64,000 nucleotides of DNA from Hydractinia symbiolongicarpus (taxonomy: Eukaryota; Cnidaria; Hydrozoa; Anthoathecata; Hydractiniidae). The stretch is from NCBI RefSeq assembly GCF_029227915.1, contig NC_079881.1, positions 29,737,501 through 29,801,500 of the forward strand, in the 5' to 3' direction. Below, in pieces: positions 1 through 12,312 of this stretch (positions are counted from its first letter, which is position 1; each line of letters opens with the position of its first letter). Below the pieces are notes generated by a model. It was given only the letters and a program-made list of their open reading frames with translations. It had not been told where the DNA came from and ran no database searches. Made by a program: the position numbers and the translations under genes.

Positions 1-752
1 GAATAAGTCATTCTTTATTGTGGGACCAATCCTAGCCGTTATCGCGCGTTGAAGAATTATCGACTGTTTCAAAAACTACATTTCATTGACTTTCTAACGG
101 TGACAGTCCGTTTGAGTTACAACAGTTGGGTCACCTATTCGTACCAACATGTGTTTAGCGATATTTTTCTGATATTACTAGGTTGCTTCGCTTTTAACAA
201 TGAAATGATTGACTGTGGGACTTAATTGAACTAACTTTTGACTGTGACCTGATAAATGCGATAAATGAGACAATTGGACTCCCAGAAATAACATTCTTTT
301 TAATTTGACGGGATTTTCGGAACTCAGCGATTACACTGGGCGCTGTGGTACCGCTTTATTTAAAAATTTAGATAAATAAGTCATTCTTTACTGTGGGACC
401 AATCCTAGCAGTTATTGCGCGCTGAAGAAATATCGACAGTTTCAAAAACTAAATTTCATTGACTTTCTAACGGTGTCAGTCCGTTTGAGTTACAACGCTT
501 GGGTCACACATTCGTACCAACATGTATTTAGCGATATTTTTTTTGATATTACTAAGTTGCATCGCTTTTAACAATGAAACGAATGACTGTGGGACTTAAT
601 TGAACTGATTATGTACTGTGACCTTATAAATGTTAAAGTGAGACAATTGGACTCCAAGATATAACATTCTTCCTAATTTGACATGATTGCCGAAACTCAG
701 CGATTACACTGGGCCCTGTGGTAGCGCTTCAATATAAAATTAAGATAAAAAA
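1..752. repeat. Left edge: partial unit, then A and B monomers
   Basis: Positions 1-6 are the tail of a cut monomer. The A unit 7-379 is marked by GTTGCTTCGC, ATGCGATAAATG, TCCCAG and GGTACCGC. The B unit 380-752 is marked by ACGCTTGGG, GAATGACTG, TATGTACTGTG, GGGCCCTGTGG and the linker TTAAGATAAAAAA. The last part of the B unit (from about 597) is already inside the decamer block that follows. Confidence 0.9.
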
Positions 753-3700
753 GTCATTCTTTACTGTGGGACCAACCTTAGCCGTTACCGCGCGCTGAAG
801 AAATATCGACAGTTTCAAAAACAAAATTTCATTGACTTTCTAACGGTGTCAGTCCGTTTGAGTTACAACGATTGGGTCACATATTCGTACCAAAATGTAT
901 TTAGCGATATTTTTTTGATATTACTAGGTTGCATCGCTCTTAACAATGAAACGATTGACTGTGGGACTTAATTGAACAAACTTTGGACTGTGACCTAATA
1001 AATGTGATAAATGAGAAAATTGGACTCCAAGAAATAACATTCTTCTCAATTTGACATGATTGCCGGAACTCAGCGATTACACAGGGCGCTGTGGTAGCGC
1101 TTTATTTAAGAATTTAGTTAAATAAGTCATTCTTTACTGTGGGACCAATCCTATCCGTTATCGCGCACTGAAGAAATAGCGACAGTTTCAAAAACTACAT
1201 TTTATTGTCTTTCTAACAGTGTCAGTCCGTTTGAGTTACAACGGTTGGGTCACATATTCGTACTAACATGTATTTAGCGATATTTTTTTGATATTACTAG
1301 GTTGCATAGCTCTTAACAATGAAACGATTGACTGTGGGACTTAATTGAACTAACTTTGGACTGTGACCTGATAAATGCGATAAATGAGACAATTGGACTC
1401 CAAGAAATAACATTCTTCTTAATTTGACGGGATTGCCGGAACTTAGCGATTACACGGGGCGCTGTGGTAGCGCGTCATTTAAAAATTTAGATAAATAAGT
1501 CATTCTTTATTGTGGGACCAATCCTAGCCGTTATCGCGCGCTGAAGAAATATCGACAGTTTCAAAAACTAAATTTTATTGACTTTCTAACGGTGTCAGTC
1601 CGTTTGAGTTACAACGGTTGGGTCACACATTCGTACCAACATGTATTTAGCGATATTTTTTTTGATATTACTACGTTGTATGGCTTTTAACAGTGAAACG
1701 ATTGACTGTGGGACTTAATTGAACTGATTATGGACTGTGACCTTATAAATGTTAAAGTGAGACAATTGGACTCCAAGATATAACATTCTTCCTAATTTGA
1801 CATGATTGCCGAAACTCAGCGATTACACTGGGCCCTGTGGTAGCGCTTCAATATAAAATTAAGATAAAAAAGTCATTCTTTACTGTGGGACCAACCTTAG
1901 CCGTTACCGCGCGCTGAAGAAATATCGACAGTTTCAAAAACAAAATTTCATTGACTTTCTAGCGGTGTCAGTCCGTTTGAGTTACAACGATTGGGTCACA
2001 TATTCGTACCAAAATGTATTTAGCGATATTTTTTTGATATTACTAGGTTGCATCGCTCTTAACAATGAAACGATTGACTGTGGGACTTAATTGAACAAAC
2101 TTTGGACTGTGACCTAATAAATGTGATAAATGAGAAAATTGGACTCCAAGAAATAACATTCTTCTCAATTCGACATGATTGCCGGAACTCAGCGATTACA
2201 CAGGGCGCTGTGGTAGCGCTTTATTTAAGAATTTAGTTAAATAAGTCATTCTTTACTGTGGGACCAATCCTATCCGTTATCGCGCACTGAAAAAATAGCG
2301 ACAGTTTCAAAAACTACATTTTATTGTCTTTCTAACAGTGTCAGTCCGTTTGAGTTACAACGGTTGGGTCACATATTCGTACCATCATGTGTTTAGCGAT
2401 ATATTTCTGATACTACTAGGTTGCAACGCTTTTAACAATGAAACGATGGACTGTGGGACTTTATTGAACTACCTTTGGACTGTGACCTGATAAATGTGAT
2501 AAATGAGACAATTGGACTCCAAGAAATAACATTCTTCTTAATTTGACGGGATTGCCGGAGCTCAGCGTTTAAACGGGGCGCTGTGGTAGCGCTTCATTTA
2601 AAAATTTAGATAAATAAGTCATTCTTTACTGTTGGACCAATCCTAGCCGTTATCGCGCACTGAAGAATTATTGACAGTTTCAAAAACTACATTTCATTGA
2701 CTTTCTAACGGTGTCAGTCCGTTTGAGTTACAACGGTTGGGTCACCTATTCGTACCAACATGTGTTTAGCGATATTTTTCTGATATTACTAGGTTGCATT
2801 GCTTTTAACAATGAAATGATTGACTGTGGGATTTAATTGAACTAACTTTGGACTGTGACCTGATAAATGTGATAAATGAGACAATTGGACTCCAAGAAAT
2901 AACATTTTTTCTAATTTGACGGGATTTCCGGAACTCAGCGATTACACTGGGCGCTGTGGTAGCGCTTTATTTCAAAATTTAGATAAATAAGTCATTCTTT
3001 ACTGTGGGACCAATCCTAGCCGCTAGTGCGCGCTGAAGAAATATCGACAGTTTCAAAAACAAAATTTCATTGACTTTCTAACGGTGTCAGTCCGTTTGAG
3101 TTACAACGATTGGGTCACATATTCGTACCAAAATGTATTTAGCGATATTTTTTTATATTACTAGGTTGCATCGCTCTTAACAATGAAACGATTGACTGTG
3201 GGACTTAATTGAACAAACTTTGGACTGTGACCTAATAAATGTGATAAATGAGAAAATTGGACTCCAAGAAATAACATTCTTCTCAATTCGACATGATTGC
3301 CGGAACTCAGCGATTACACAGGGCGCTGTGGTAGCGCTTTATTTAAGAATTTAGTTAAATAATTCATTCTTTACTGTGGGACCAATCCTATCCGTTATCG
3401 CGCACTGAAAAAATAGCGACAGTTTCAAAAACTACATTTTATTGTCTTTCTAACAGTGTCAGTCCGTTTGAGTTACAACGGTTGGGTCACATATTCGTAC
3501 CAACATGTGTTTAGCGATATTTTTCTGATATTACTAGGTTGCTTCGCTTTTAACAATGAAATGATTGACTGTGGGACTTAATTGAACTAACTTTGGACTG
3601 TGACCTGATAAATGCGATAAATGAGACAATTGGACTCCCAGAAATAACATTCTTTTTAATTTGACGGGATTTTCGGAACTCAGCGATTACACTGGGCGCT

Positions 3701-4324
3701 GTGGTACCGCTTTATTTAAAAATTTAGATAAATAAGTCATTCTTTGCTGTGGGACCAATCCTAGCAGTTATTGCGCGCTGAAGAAATATCGACAGTTTCA
3801 AAAACTAAATTTTATTGACTTTCTAACGGTGTCAGTCCGTTTGAGTTACAACGGTTGGGTCACACATTCGTACCAACATGTATTTAGCGATATTTTTTTT
3901 GATATTACTAGGTTGTATGGCTTTTAACAGTGAAACGATTGACTGTGGGACTTAATTGAACTGATTATGGACTGTGACCTTATAAATGTTAAAGTGAGAC
4001 AATTGGACTCCAAGAAATAACATTCTTCCTAATTTGACATGATTGCCGAAACTCAGCGATTACGCTGGGCGCTGTGGCAGCGCTTAAACTAAAAATTAAG
4101 ATAAAAAAGTCATTCTTTACTGTGGGACCAATCTTAGCCGTTATCGCGCGCTGAAGAATTAGCGACAGTTTCAAAATCTACATTTCATTGACTTTTTAAC
4201 GGTGTCAGTCCTTTTGAGCTACAACGGTTGGGTCACCTATTCGTACCATCATGTGTTTAGCGATATATTTCTGATACTACTAGGTTGCAACGCTTTTAAC
4301 AATGAAACGATGGACTGTGGGACT
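597..4324. repeat. Ten-monomer HOR, copy 1 (3728 bp)
   Basis: This block matches 4325-8052 at a constant offset of 3728 bp. Its unit starts are 753 (C), 1126 (D), 1499 (E), 1872 (C), 2245 (D head with F tail), 2618 (G), 2991 (H/C), 3363 (D head with A tail), 3736 (B head with E tail) and 4109 (F). The unit at 2991 is 372 bp because GAT is missing one base after the T-run, and the second copy shares this. Very few differences were seen by eye; one is C at 1242 against G at 4970. The near identity suggests a recent duplication. Confidence 0.93.
3363..3735. repeat. D/A chimeric monomer
   Basis: The first part is D-like (CCTATCCG, GCGCACTG, CTAACAGTG). From ATGTGTTTAGC onward it is A-like (GTTGCTTCGC, ATGCGATAAATG, TCCCAG, GGTACCGC). 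The same chimera recurs at 7091 and 8956. At 10821-11566 a full D unit is followed by a full A unit, so the chimera equals those two units with one monomer length removed. Unequal crossing-over within the shared segment around CATATTCGTAC explains it. Its head also has TTCATTCTTT rather than GTCATTCTTT. Confidence 0.85.
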
Positions 4325-7300
4325 TAATTGAACTGATTATGTACTGTGACCTTATAAATGTTAAAGTGAGACAATTGGACTCCAAGATATAACATTCTTC
4401 CTAATTTGACATGATTGCCGAAACTCAGCGATTACACTGGGCCCTGTGGTAGCGCTTCAATATAAAATTAAGATAAAAAAGTCATTCTTTACTGTGGGAC
4501 CAACCTTAGCCGTTACCGCGCGCTGAAGAAATATCGACAGTTTCAAAAACAAAATTTCATTGACTTTCTAACGGTGTCAGTCCGTTTGAGTTACAACGAT
4601 TGGGTCACATATTCGTACCAAAATGTATTTAGCGATATTTTTTTGATATTACTAGGTTGCATCGCTCTTAACAATGAAACGATTGACTGTGGGACTTAAT
4701 TGAACAAACTTTGGACTGTGACCTAATAAATGTGATAAATGAGAAAATTGGACTCCAAGAAATAACATTCTTCTCAATTTGACATGATTGCCGGAACTCA
4801 GCGATTACACAGGGCGCTGTGGTAGCGCTTTATTTAAGAATTTAGTTAAATAAGTCATTCTTTACTGTGGGACCAATCCTATCCGTTATCGCGCACTGAA
4901 GAAATAGCGACAGTTTCAAAAACTACATTTTATTGTCTTTCTAACAGTGTCAGTCCGTTTGAGTTACAAGGGTTGGGTCACATATTCGTACTAACATGTA
5001 TTTAGCGATATTTTTTTGATATTACTAGGTTGCATAGCTCTTAACAATGAAACGATTGACTGTGGGACTTAATTGAACTAACTTTGGACTGTGACCTGAT
5101 AAATGCGATAAATGAGACAATTGGACTCCAAGAAATAACATTCTTCTTAATTTGACGGGATTGCCGGAACTTAGCGATTACACGGGGCGCTGTGGTAGCG
5201 CGTCATTTAAAAATTTAGATAAATAAGTCATTCTTTATTGTGGGACCAATCCTAGCCGTTATCGCGCGCTGAAGAAATATCGACAGTTTCAAAAACTAAA
5301 TTTTATTGACTTTCTAACGGTGTCAGTCCGTTTGAGTTACAACGGTTGGGTCACACATTCGTACCAACATGTATTTAGCGATATTTTTTTTGATATTACT
5401 ACGTTGTATGGCTTTTAACAGTGAAACGATTGACTGTGGGACTTAATTGAACTGATTATGGACTGTGACCTTATAAATGTTAAAGTGAGACAATTGGACT
5501 CCAAGATATAACATTCTTCCTAATTTGACATGATTGCCGAAACTCAGCGATTACACTGGGCCCTGTGGTAGCGCTTCAATATAAAATTAAGATAAAAAAG
5601 TCATTCTTTACTGTGGGACCAACCTTAGCCGTTACCGCGCGCTGAAGAAATATCGACAGTTTCAAAAACAAAATTTCATTGACTTTCTAGCGGTGTCAGT
5701 CCGTTTGAGTTACAACGATTGGGTCACATATTCGTACCAAAATGTATTTAGCGATATTTTTTTGATATTACTAGGTTGCATCGCTCTTAACAATGAAACG
5801 ATTGACTGTGGGACTTAATTGAACAAACTTTGGACTGTGACCTAATAAATGTGATAAATGAGAAAATTGGACTCCAAGAAATAACATTCTTCTCAATTCG
5901 ACATGATTGCCGGAACTCAGCGATTACACAGGGCGCTGTGGTAGCGCTTTATTTAAGAATTTAGTTAAATAAGTCATTCTTTACTGTGGGACCAATCCTA
6001 TCCGTTATCGCGCACTGAAAAAATAGCGACAGTTTCAAAAACTACATTTTATTGTCTTTCTAACAGTGTCAGTCCGTTTGAGTTACAACGGTTGGGTCAC
6101 ATATTCGTACCATCATGTGTTTAGCGATATATTTCTGATACTACTAGGTTGCAACGCTTTTAACAATGAAACGATGGACTGTGGGACTTTATTGAACTAC
6201 CTTTGGACTGTGACCTGATAAATGTGATAAATGAGACAATTGGACTCCAAGAAATAACATTCTTCTTAATTTGACGGGATTGCCGGAGCTCAGCGTTTAA
6301 ACGGGGCGCTGTGGTAGCGCTTCATTTAAAAATTTAGATAAATAAGTCATTCTTTACTGTTGGACCAATCCTAGCCGTTATCGCGCACTGAAGAATTATT
6401 GACAGTTTCAAAAACTACATTTCATTGACTTTCTAACGGTGTCAGTCCGTTTGAGTTACAACGGTTGGGTCACCTATTCGTACCAACATGTGTTTAGCGA
6501 TATTTTTCTGATATTACTAGGTTGCATTGCTTTTAACAATGAAATGATTGACTGTGGGATTTAATTGAACTAACTTTGGACTGTGACCTGATAAATGTGA
6601 TAAATGAGACAATTGGACTCCAAGAAATAACATTTTTTCTAATTTGACGGGATTTCCGGAACTCAGCGATTACACTGGGCGCTGTGGTAGCGCTTTATTT
6701 CAAAATTTAGATAAATAAGTCATTCTTTACTGTGGGACCAATCCTAGCCGCTAGTGCGCGCTGAAGAAATATCGACAGTTTCAAAAACAAAATTTCATTG
6801 ACTTTCTAACGGTGTCAGTCCGTTTGAGTTACAACGATTGGGTCACATATTCGTACCAAAATGTATTTAGCGATATTTTTTTATATTACTAGGTTGCATC
6901 GCTCTTAACAATGAAACGATTGACTGTGGGACTTAATTGAACAAACTTTGGACTGTGACCTAATAAATGTGATAAATGAGAAAATTGGACTCCAAGAAAT
7001 AACATTCTTCTCAATTCGACATGATTGCCGGAACTCAGCGATTACACAGGGCGCTGTGGTAGCGCTTTATTTAAGAATTTAGTTAAATAATTCATTCTTT
7101 ACTGTGGGACCAATCCTATCCGTTATCGCGCACTGAAAAAATAGCGACAGTTTCAAAAACTACATTTTATTGTCTTTCTAACAGTGTCAGTCCGTTTGAG
7201 TTACAACGGTTGGGTCACATATTCGTACCAACATGTGTTTAGCGATATTTTTCTGATATTACTAGGTTGCTTCGCTTTTAACAATGAAATGATTGACTGT

Positions 7301-8052
7301 GGGACTTAATTGAACTAACTTTGGACTGTGACCTGATAAATGCGATAAATGAGACAATTGGACTCCCAGAAATAACATTCTTTTTAATTTGACGGGATTT
7401 TCGGAACTCAGCGATTACACTGGGCGCTGTGGTACCGCTTTATTTAAAAATTTAGATAAATAAGTCATTCTTTGCTGTGGGACCAATCCTAGCAGTTATT
7501 GCGCGCTGAAGAAATATCGACAGTTTCAAAAACTAAATTTTATTGACTTTCTAACGGTGTCAGTCCGTTTGAGTTACAACGGTTGGGTCACACATTCGTA
7601 CCAACATGTATTTAGCGATATTTTTTTTGATATTACTAGGTTGTATGGCTTTTAACAGTGAAACGATTGACTGTGGGACTTAATTGAACTGATTATGGAC
7701 TGTGACCTTATAAATGTTAAAGTGAGACAATTGGACTCCAAGAAATAACATTCTTCCTAATTTGACATGATTGCCGAAACTCAGCGATTACGCTGGGCGC
7801 TGTGGCAGCGCTTAAACTAAAAATTAAGATAAAAAAGTCATTCTTTACTGTGGGACCAATCTTAGCCGTTATCGCGCGCTGAAGAATTAGCGACAGTTTC
7901 AAAATCTACATTTCATTGACTTTTTAACGGTGTCAGTCCTTTTGAGCTACAACGGTTGGGTCACCTATTCGTACCATCATGTGTTTAGCGATATATTTCT
8001 GATACTACTAGGTTGCAACGCTTTTAACAATGAAACGATGGACTGTGGGACT
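4325..8052. repeat. Ten-monomer HOR, copy 2 (3728 bp)
   Basis: This is the second tandem copy of the decamer, with unit starts 4481, 4854, 5227, 5600, 5973, 6346, 6719, 7091, 7464 and 7837. The left junction lies inside unit 4109-4480, which begins as F (GTTGCAACGC, GATGG) and ends as B (TATGTACTGTG, GGGCCCTGTGG). The switch falls within GACTGTGGGACTT at 4313-4325, identical in both parents. At the right end the F unit continues normally (TTTATTGAACTACC). This is the structure expected if homologous unequal exchange made the duplication. Confidence 0.92.
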
Positions 8053-9701
8053 TTATTGAACTACCTTTGGACTGTGACCTGATAAATGTGATAAATGAGA
8101 CAATTGGACTCCAAGAAATAACATTCTTCTTAATTTGACGGGATTGCCGGAGCTCAGCGTTTAAACGGGGCGCTGTGGTAGCGCTTCATTTAAAAATTTA
8201 GATAAATAAGTCATTCTTTACTGTTGGACCAATCCTAGCCGTTATCGCGCACTGAAGAATTATCGACAGTTTCAAAAACTACATTTCATTGACTTTCTAA
8301 CGGTGTCAGTCCGTTTGAGTTACAACGGTTGGGTCACCTATTCGTACCAACATGTGTTTAGCGATATTTTTCTGATATTACTAGGTTGCATTGCTTTTAA
8401 CAATGAAATGATTGACTGTGGGATTTAATTGAACTAACTTTGGACTGTGACCTGATAAATGTGATAAATGAGACAATTGGACTCCAAGAAATAACATTTT
8501 TTCTAATTTGACGGGATTTCCGGAACTCAGCGATTACACTGGGCGCTGTGGTAGCGCTTTATTTCAAAATTTAGATAAATAAGTCATTCTTTACTGTGGG
8601 ACCAATCCTAGCCGCTAGTGCGCGCTGAAGAAATATCGACAGTTTCAAAAACAAAATTTCATTGACTTTCTAACGGTGTCAGTCCGTTTGAGTTACAACG
8701 ATTGGGTCACATATTCGTACCAAAATGTATTTAGCGATATTTTTTTGATATTACTAGGTTGCATCGCTCTTAACAATGAAACGATTGACTGTGGGACTTA
8801 ATTGAACAAACTTTGGACTGTGACCTAATAAATGTGATAAATGAGAAAATTGGACTCCAAGAAATAACATTCTTCTCAATTCGACATGATTGCCGGAACT
8901 CAGCGATTACACAGGGCGCTGTGGTAGCGCTTTATTTAAGAATTTAGTTAAATAAGTCATTCTTTACTGTGGGACCAATCCTATCCGTTATCGCGCACTG
9001 AAAAAATAGCGACAGTTTCAAAAACTACATTTTATTGTCTTTCTAACAGTGTCAGTCCGTTTGAGTTACAACGGTTGGGTCACATATTCGTACCAACATG
9101 TGTTTAGCGATATTTTTCTGATATTACTAGGTTGCTTCGCTTTTAACAATGAAATGATTGACTGTGGGACTTAATTGAACTAACTTTGGACTGTGACCTG
9201 ATAAATGCGATAAATGAGACAATTGGACTCCCAGAAATAACATTCTTTTTAATTTGACGGGATTTTCGGAACTCAGCGATTACACTGGGCGCTGTGGTAC
9301 CGCTTTATTTAAAAATTTAGATAAATAAGTCATTCTTTGCTGTGGGACCAATCCTAGCAGTTATTGCGCGCTGAAGAAATATCGACAGTTTCAAAAACTA
9401 AATTTTATTGACTTTCTAACGGTGTCAGTCCGTTTGAGTTACAACGGTTGGGTCACACATTCGTACCAACATGTATTTAGCGATATTTTTTTTGATATTA
9501 CTAGGTTGTATGGCTTTTAACAGTGAAACGATTGACTGTGGGACTTAATTGAACTGATTATGGACTGTGACCTTATAAATGTTAAAGTGAGACAATTGGA
9601 CTCCAAGAAATAACATTCTTCCTAATTTGACATGATTGCCGAAACTCAGCGATTACGCTGGGCGCTGTGGCAGCGCTTAAAATAAAAATTAAGATAAAAA
9701 A
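7837..9701. repeat. Five-monomer HOR F-G-H/C-D/A-E, copy 1 (1865 bp)
   Basis: The units start at 7837 (F), 8210 (G), 8583 (H/C), 8956 (D/A) and 9329 (B head, E tail). The same order follows at 9702 with offset 1865 bp. It also occurs, with a D/F first unit, at 2245-4108 and 5973-7836 inside the decamers. Unlike the copies at 2991 and 6719, the H/C unit here keeps the full GATATT after the T-run and is 373 bp long. Confidence 0.9.
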
Positions 9702-11193
9702 GTCATTCTTTACTGTGGGACCAATCTTAGCCGTTATCGCGCGCTGAAGAATTAGCGACAGTTTCAAAATCTACATTTCATTGACTTTTTAACGGTGTCA
9801 GTCCTTTTGAGCTACAACGGTTGGGTCACCTATTCGTACCATCATGTGTTTAGCGATATATTTCTGATACTACTAGGTTGCAACGCTTTTAACAATGAAA
9901 CGATGGACTGTGGGACTTTATTGAACTACCTTTGGACTGTGACCTGATAAATGTGATAAATGAGACAATTGGACTCCAAGAAATAACATTCTTCTTAATT
10001 TGACGGGATTGCCGGAGCTCAGCGTTTAAACGGGGCGCTGTGGTAGCGCTTCATTTAAAAATTTAGATAAATAAGTCATTCTTTACTGTTGGACCAATCC
10101 TAGCCGTTATCGCGCACTGAAGAATTATCGACAGTTTCAAAAACTACATTTCATTGACTTTCTAACGGTGTCAGTCCGTTTGAGTTACAACGGTTGGGTC
10201 ACCTATTCGTACCAACATGTGTTTAGCGATATTTTTCTGATATTACTAGGTTGCATTGCTTTTAACAATGAAATGATTGACTGTGGGATTTAATTGAACT
10301 AACTTTGGACTGTGACCTGATAAATGTGATAAATGAGACAATTGGACTCCAAGAAATAACATTTTTTCTAATTTGACGGGATTTCCGGAACTCAGCGATT
10401 ACACTGGGCGCTGTGGTAGCGCTTTATTTCAAAATTTAGATAAATAAGTCATTCTTTACTGTGGGACCAATCCTAGCCGCTAGTGCGCGCTGAAGAAATA
10501 TCGACAGTTTCAAAAACAAAATTTCATTGACTTTCTAACGGTGTCAGTCCGTTTGAGTTACAACGATTGGGTCACATATTAGTACCAAAATGTATTTAGC
10601 GATATTTTTTTGATATTACTAGGTTGCATCGCTCTTAACAATGAAACGATTGACTGTGGGACTTAATTGAACAAACTTTGGACTGTGACCTAATAAATGT
10701 GATAAATGAGAAAATTGGACTCCAAGAAATAACATTCTTCTCAATTTGACATGATTGCCGGAACTCAGCGATTACACAGGGCGCTGTGGTAGCGCTTTAT
10801 TTAAGAATTTAGTTACATAAGTCATTCTTTACTGTGGGACCAATCCTATCCGTTATCGCGCACTGAAGAAATAGCGACAGTTTCAAAAACTACATTTTAT
10901 TGTCTTTCTAACAGTGTCAGTCCGTTTGAGTTACAACGTTTGGGTCACATATTCGTACTAACATGTATTTAGCGATATTTTTTTGATATTACTAGGTTGC
11001 ATCGCTCTTAACAATGAAACGATTGACTGTGGGACTTAATTGAACAAACTTTGGACTGTGACCTGATAAATGTGATAAATGAGACAATTGGACTCCAAGA
11101 AATAACATTCTTCTTAATTTGACGGGATTGCCGGAACTTAGCGATTACACGGAGCGCTGTGGTAGCGCATCATTTAAAAATTTAGATAAATAA
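9702..11193. repeat. Five-monomer HOR, copy 2, exiting into a full D unit
   Basis: The units start at 9702 (F), 10075 (G), 10448 (H/C) and 10821 (D). The first three repeat 7837-8955 with few changes. The unit at 10821 keeps a D tail (TACTAACATG, ACGGAGCGCTG), and a whole A unit follows at 11194. The regular pattern therefore ends here because the D/A fusion is absent. Confidence 0.85.
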
Positions 11194-12312
11194 GTCATTC
11201 TTTATTGTGGGACAAATCCTAGCCGTTATCGCGCGCTGAAGAATTATCGACTGTTTCAAAAACTACATTTCATTGACTTTCTAACGGTGACAGTCCGTTT
11301 GTGTTACAACGGTTGGGTCACCTATTCGTACCAACATGTGTTTAGCGATATTTTTCTGATATTACTAGGTTGCTTCGCTTTTAACAATGAAATGATTGAC
11401 TGTGGGACTTAATTGAACTAACTTTGGACTGTGACCTGATAAATGCGATAAATGAGACAATTGGACTCCCAGAAATAACATTCTTTTTAATTTGACGGGA
11501 TTTTCGGAACTCAGCGATTACACTGGGCGCTGTGGTACCGCTTTATTTAAAAATTTAGATAAATAAGTCATTCTTTACTGTGGGACCAATCCTAGCAGTT
11601 ATTGCGCGCTGAAGAAATATCAACAGTTTCAAAAACTAAATTTTATTGACTTTCTAACGGTGTCAGTCCGTTTGAGTTACAACGGTTGGGTCACACATTC
11701 GTACCAACATGTATTTAGCGATATTTTTTTTGATATTACTAAGTTGCATCGCTTTTAACAATGAAACGAATGACTGTGGAATTTAATGTAACTAATTATG
11801 GACTGTGACCTTATAAATGTTAAAGTGAGACAATTGGACTCCAAGAAATAACATTTTTCCTAATTTGACATGATTGCCGAAACTCAGCGATTACACTGGG
11901 CCCTGTGATAGCGCTTCAATTAAAAATTAAGATAAAAAAGTCATTCTTTACTGTGGGACCAATCTTAGCCGTTATCGCGCGCTGAAGAAATATCGACAGT
12001 TTGAAAGACAAAATTTCATTGACTTTCTAATGATGTCAGTCCGTTTGAGTTACAACGATTGGGTAACATATTTGTACCAACATGTATTTAGCGATGTTTT
12101 TTTGATATTACTAGGTTGCATCGCTCTTAACAATGAAACGATTGACTGTGGGACTTAATTGAACGAACTTTGGACTGTGACCTAATAAATGTGATAAATG
12201 AGAAAATTGGACTCCAAGAAATAACATTCTTCTCAATTTGACATGATTGCCGGAACTCAGCGATTACACTGGGCGCTGTGGTAGCGCTTTATTTAAGAAA
12301 TTAGATGAATAA
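11194..12312. repeat. A-B'-C3 monomer trio
   Basis: The units start at 11194 (A), 11567 (B') and 11940 (C3). The C3 variant is marked by GAAAGACAAAA, CTAATGATG, GGGTAACATATTTG, GCGATGTTTTTT, GAACGAACTT and a linker reading GATGAATAA. Similar A-B'-C3 trios occur at 16790 and 21104. Confidence 0.85.

Noticed and set aside
3979-3986. TATA-box-like TATAAATG in B, E and Q monomers
   Set aside because: It is a subtype variant (GATAAATG in other units) within AT-rich satellite, with no associated transcript, initiator or gene.
3989-4174. Identical or nearly identical 61-codon minus-strand reading frames here, at 7717-7902 and at 9582-9767, and an 83-codon version at 27268-27519
   Set aside because: They lie across the boundary of two satellite monomers and recur only because the HOR blocks repeat (offsets 3728 and 1865 bp). 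Other units have stops in the same frame, and no domain or start context supports a protein.
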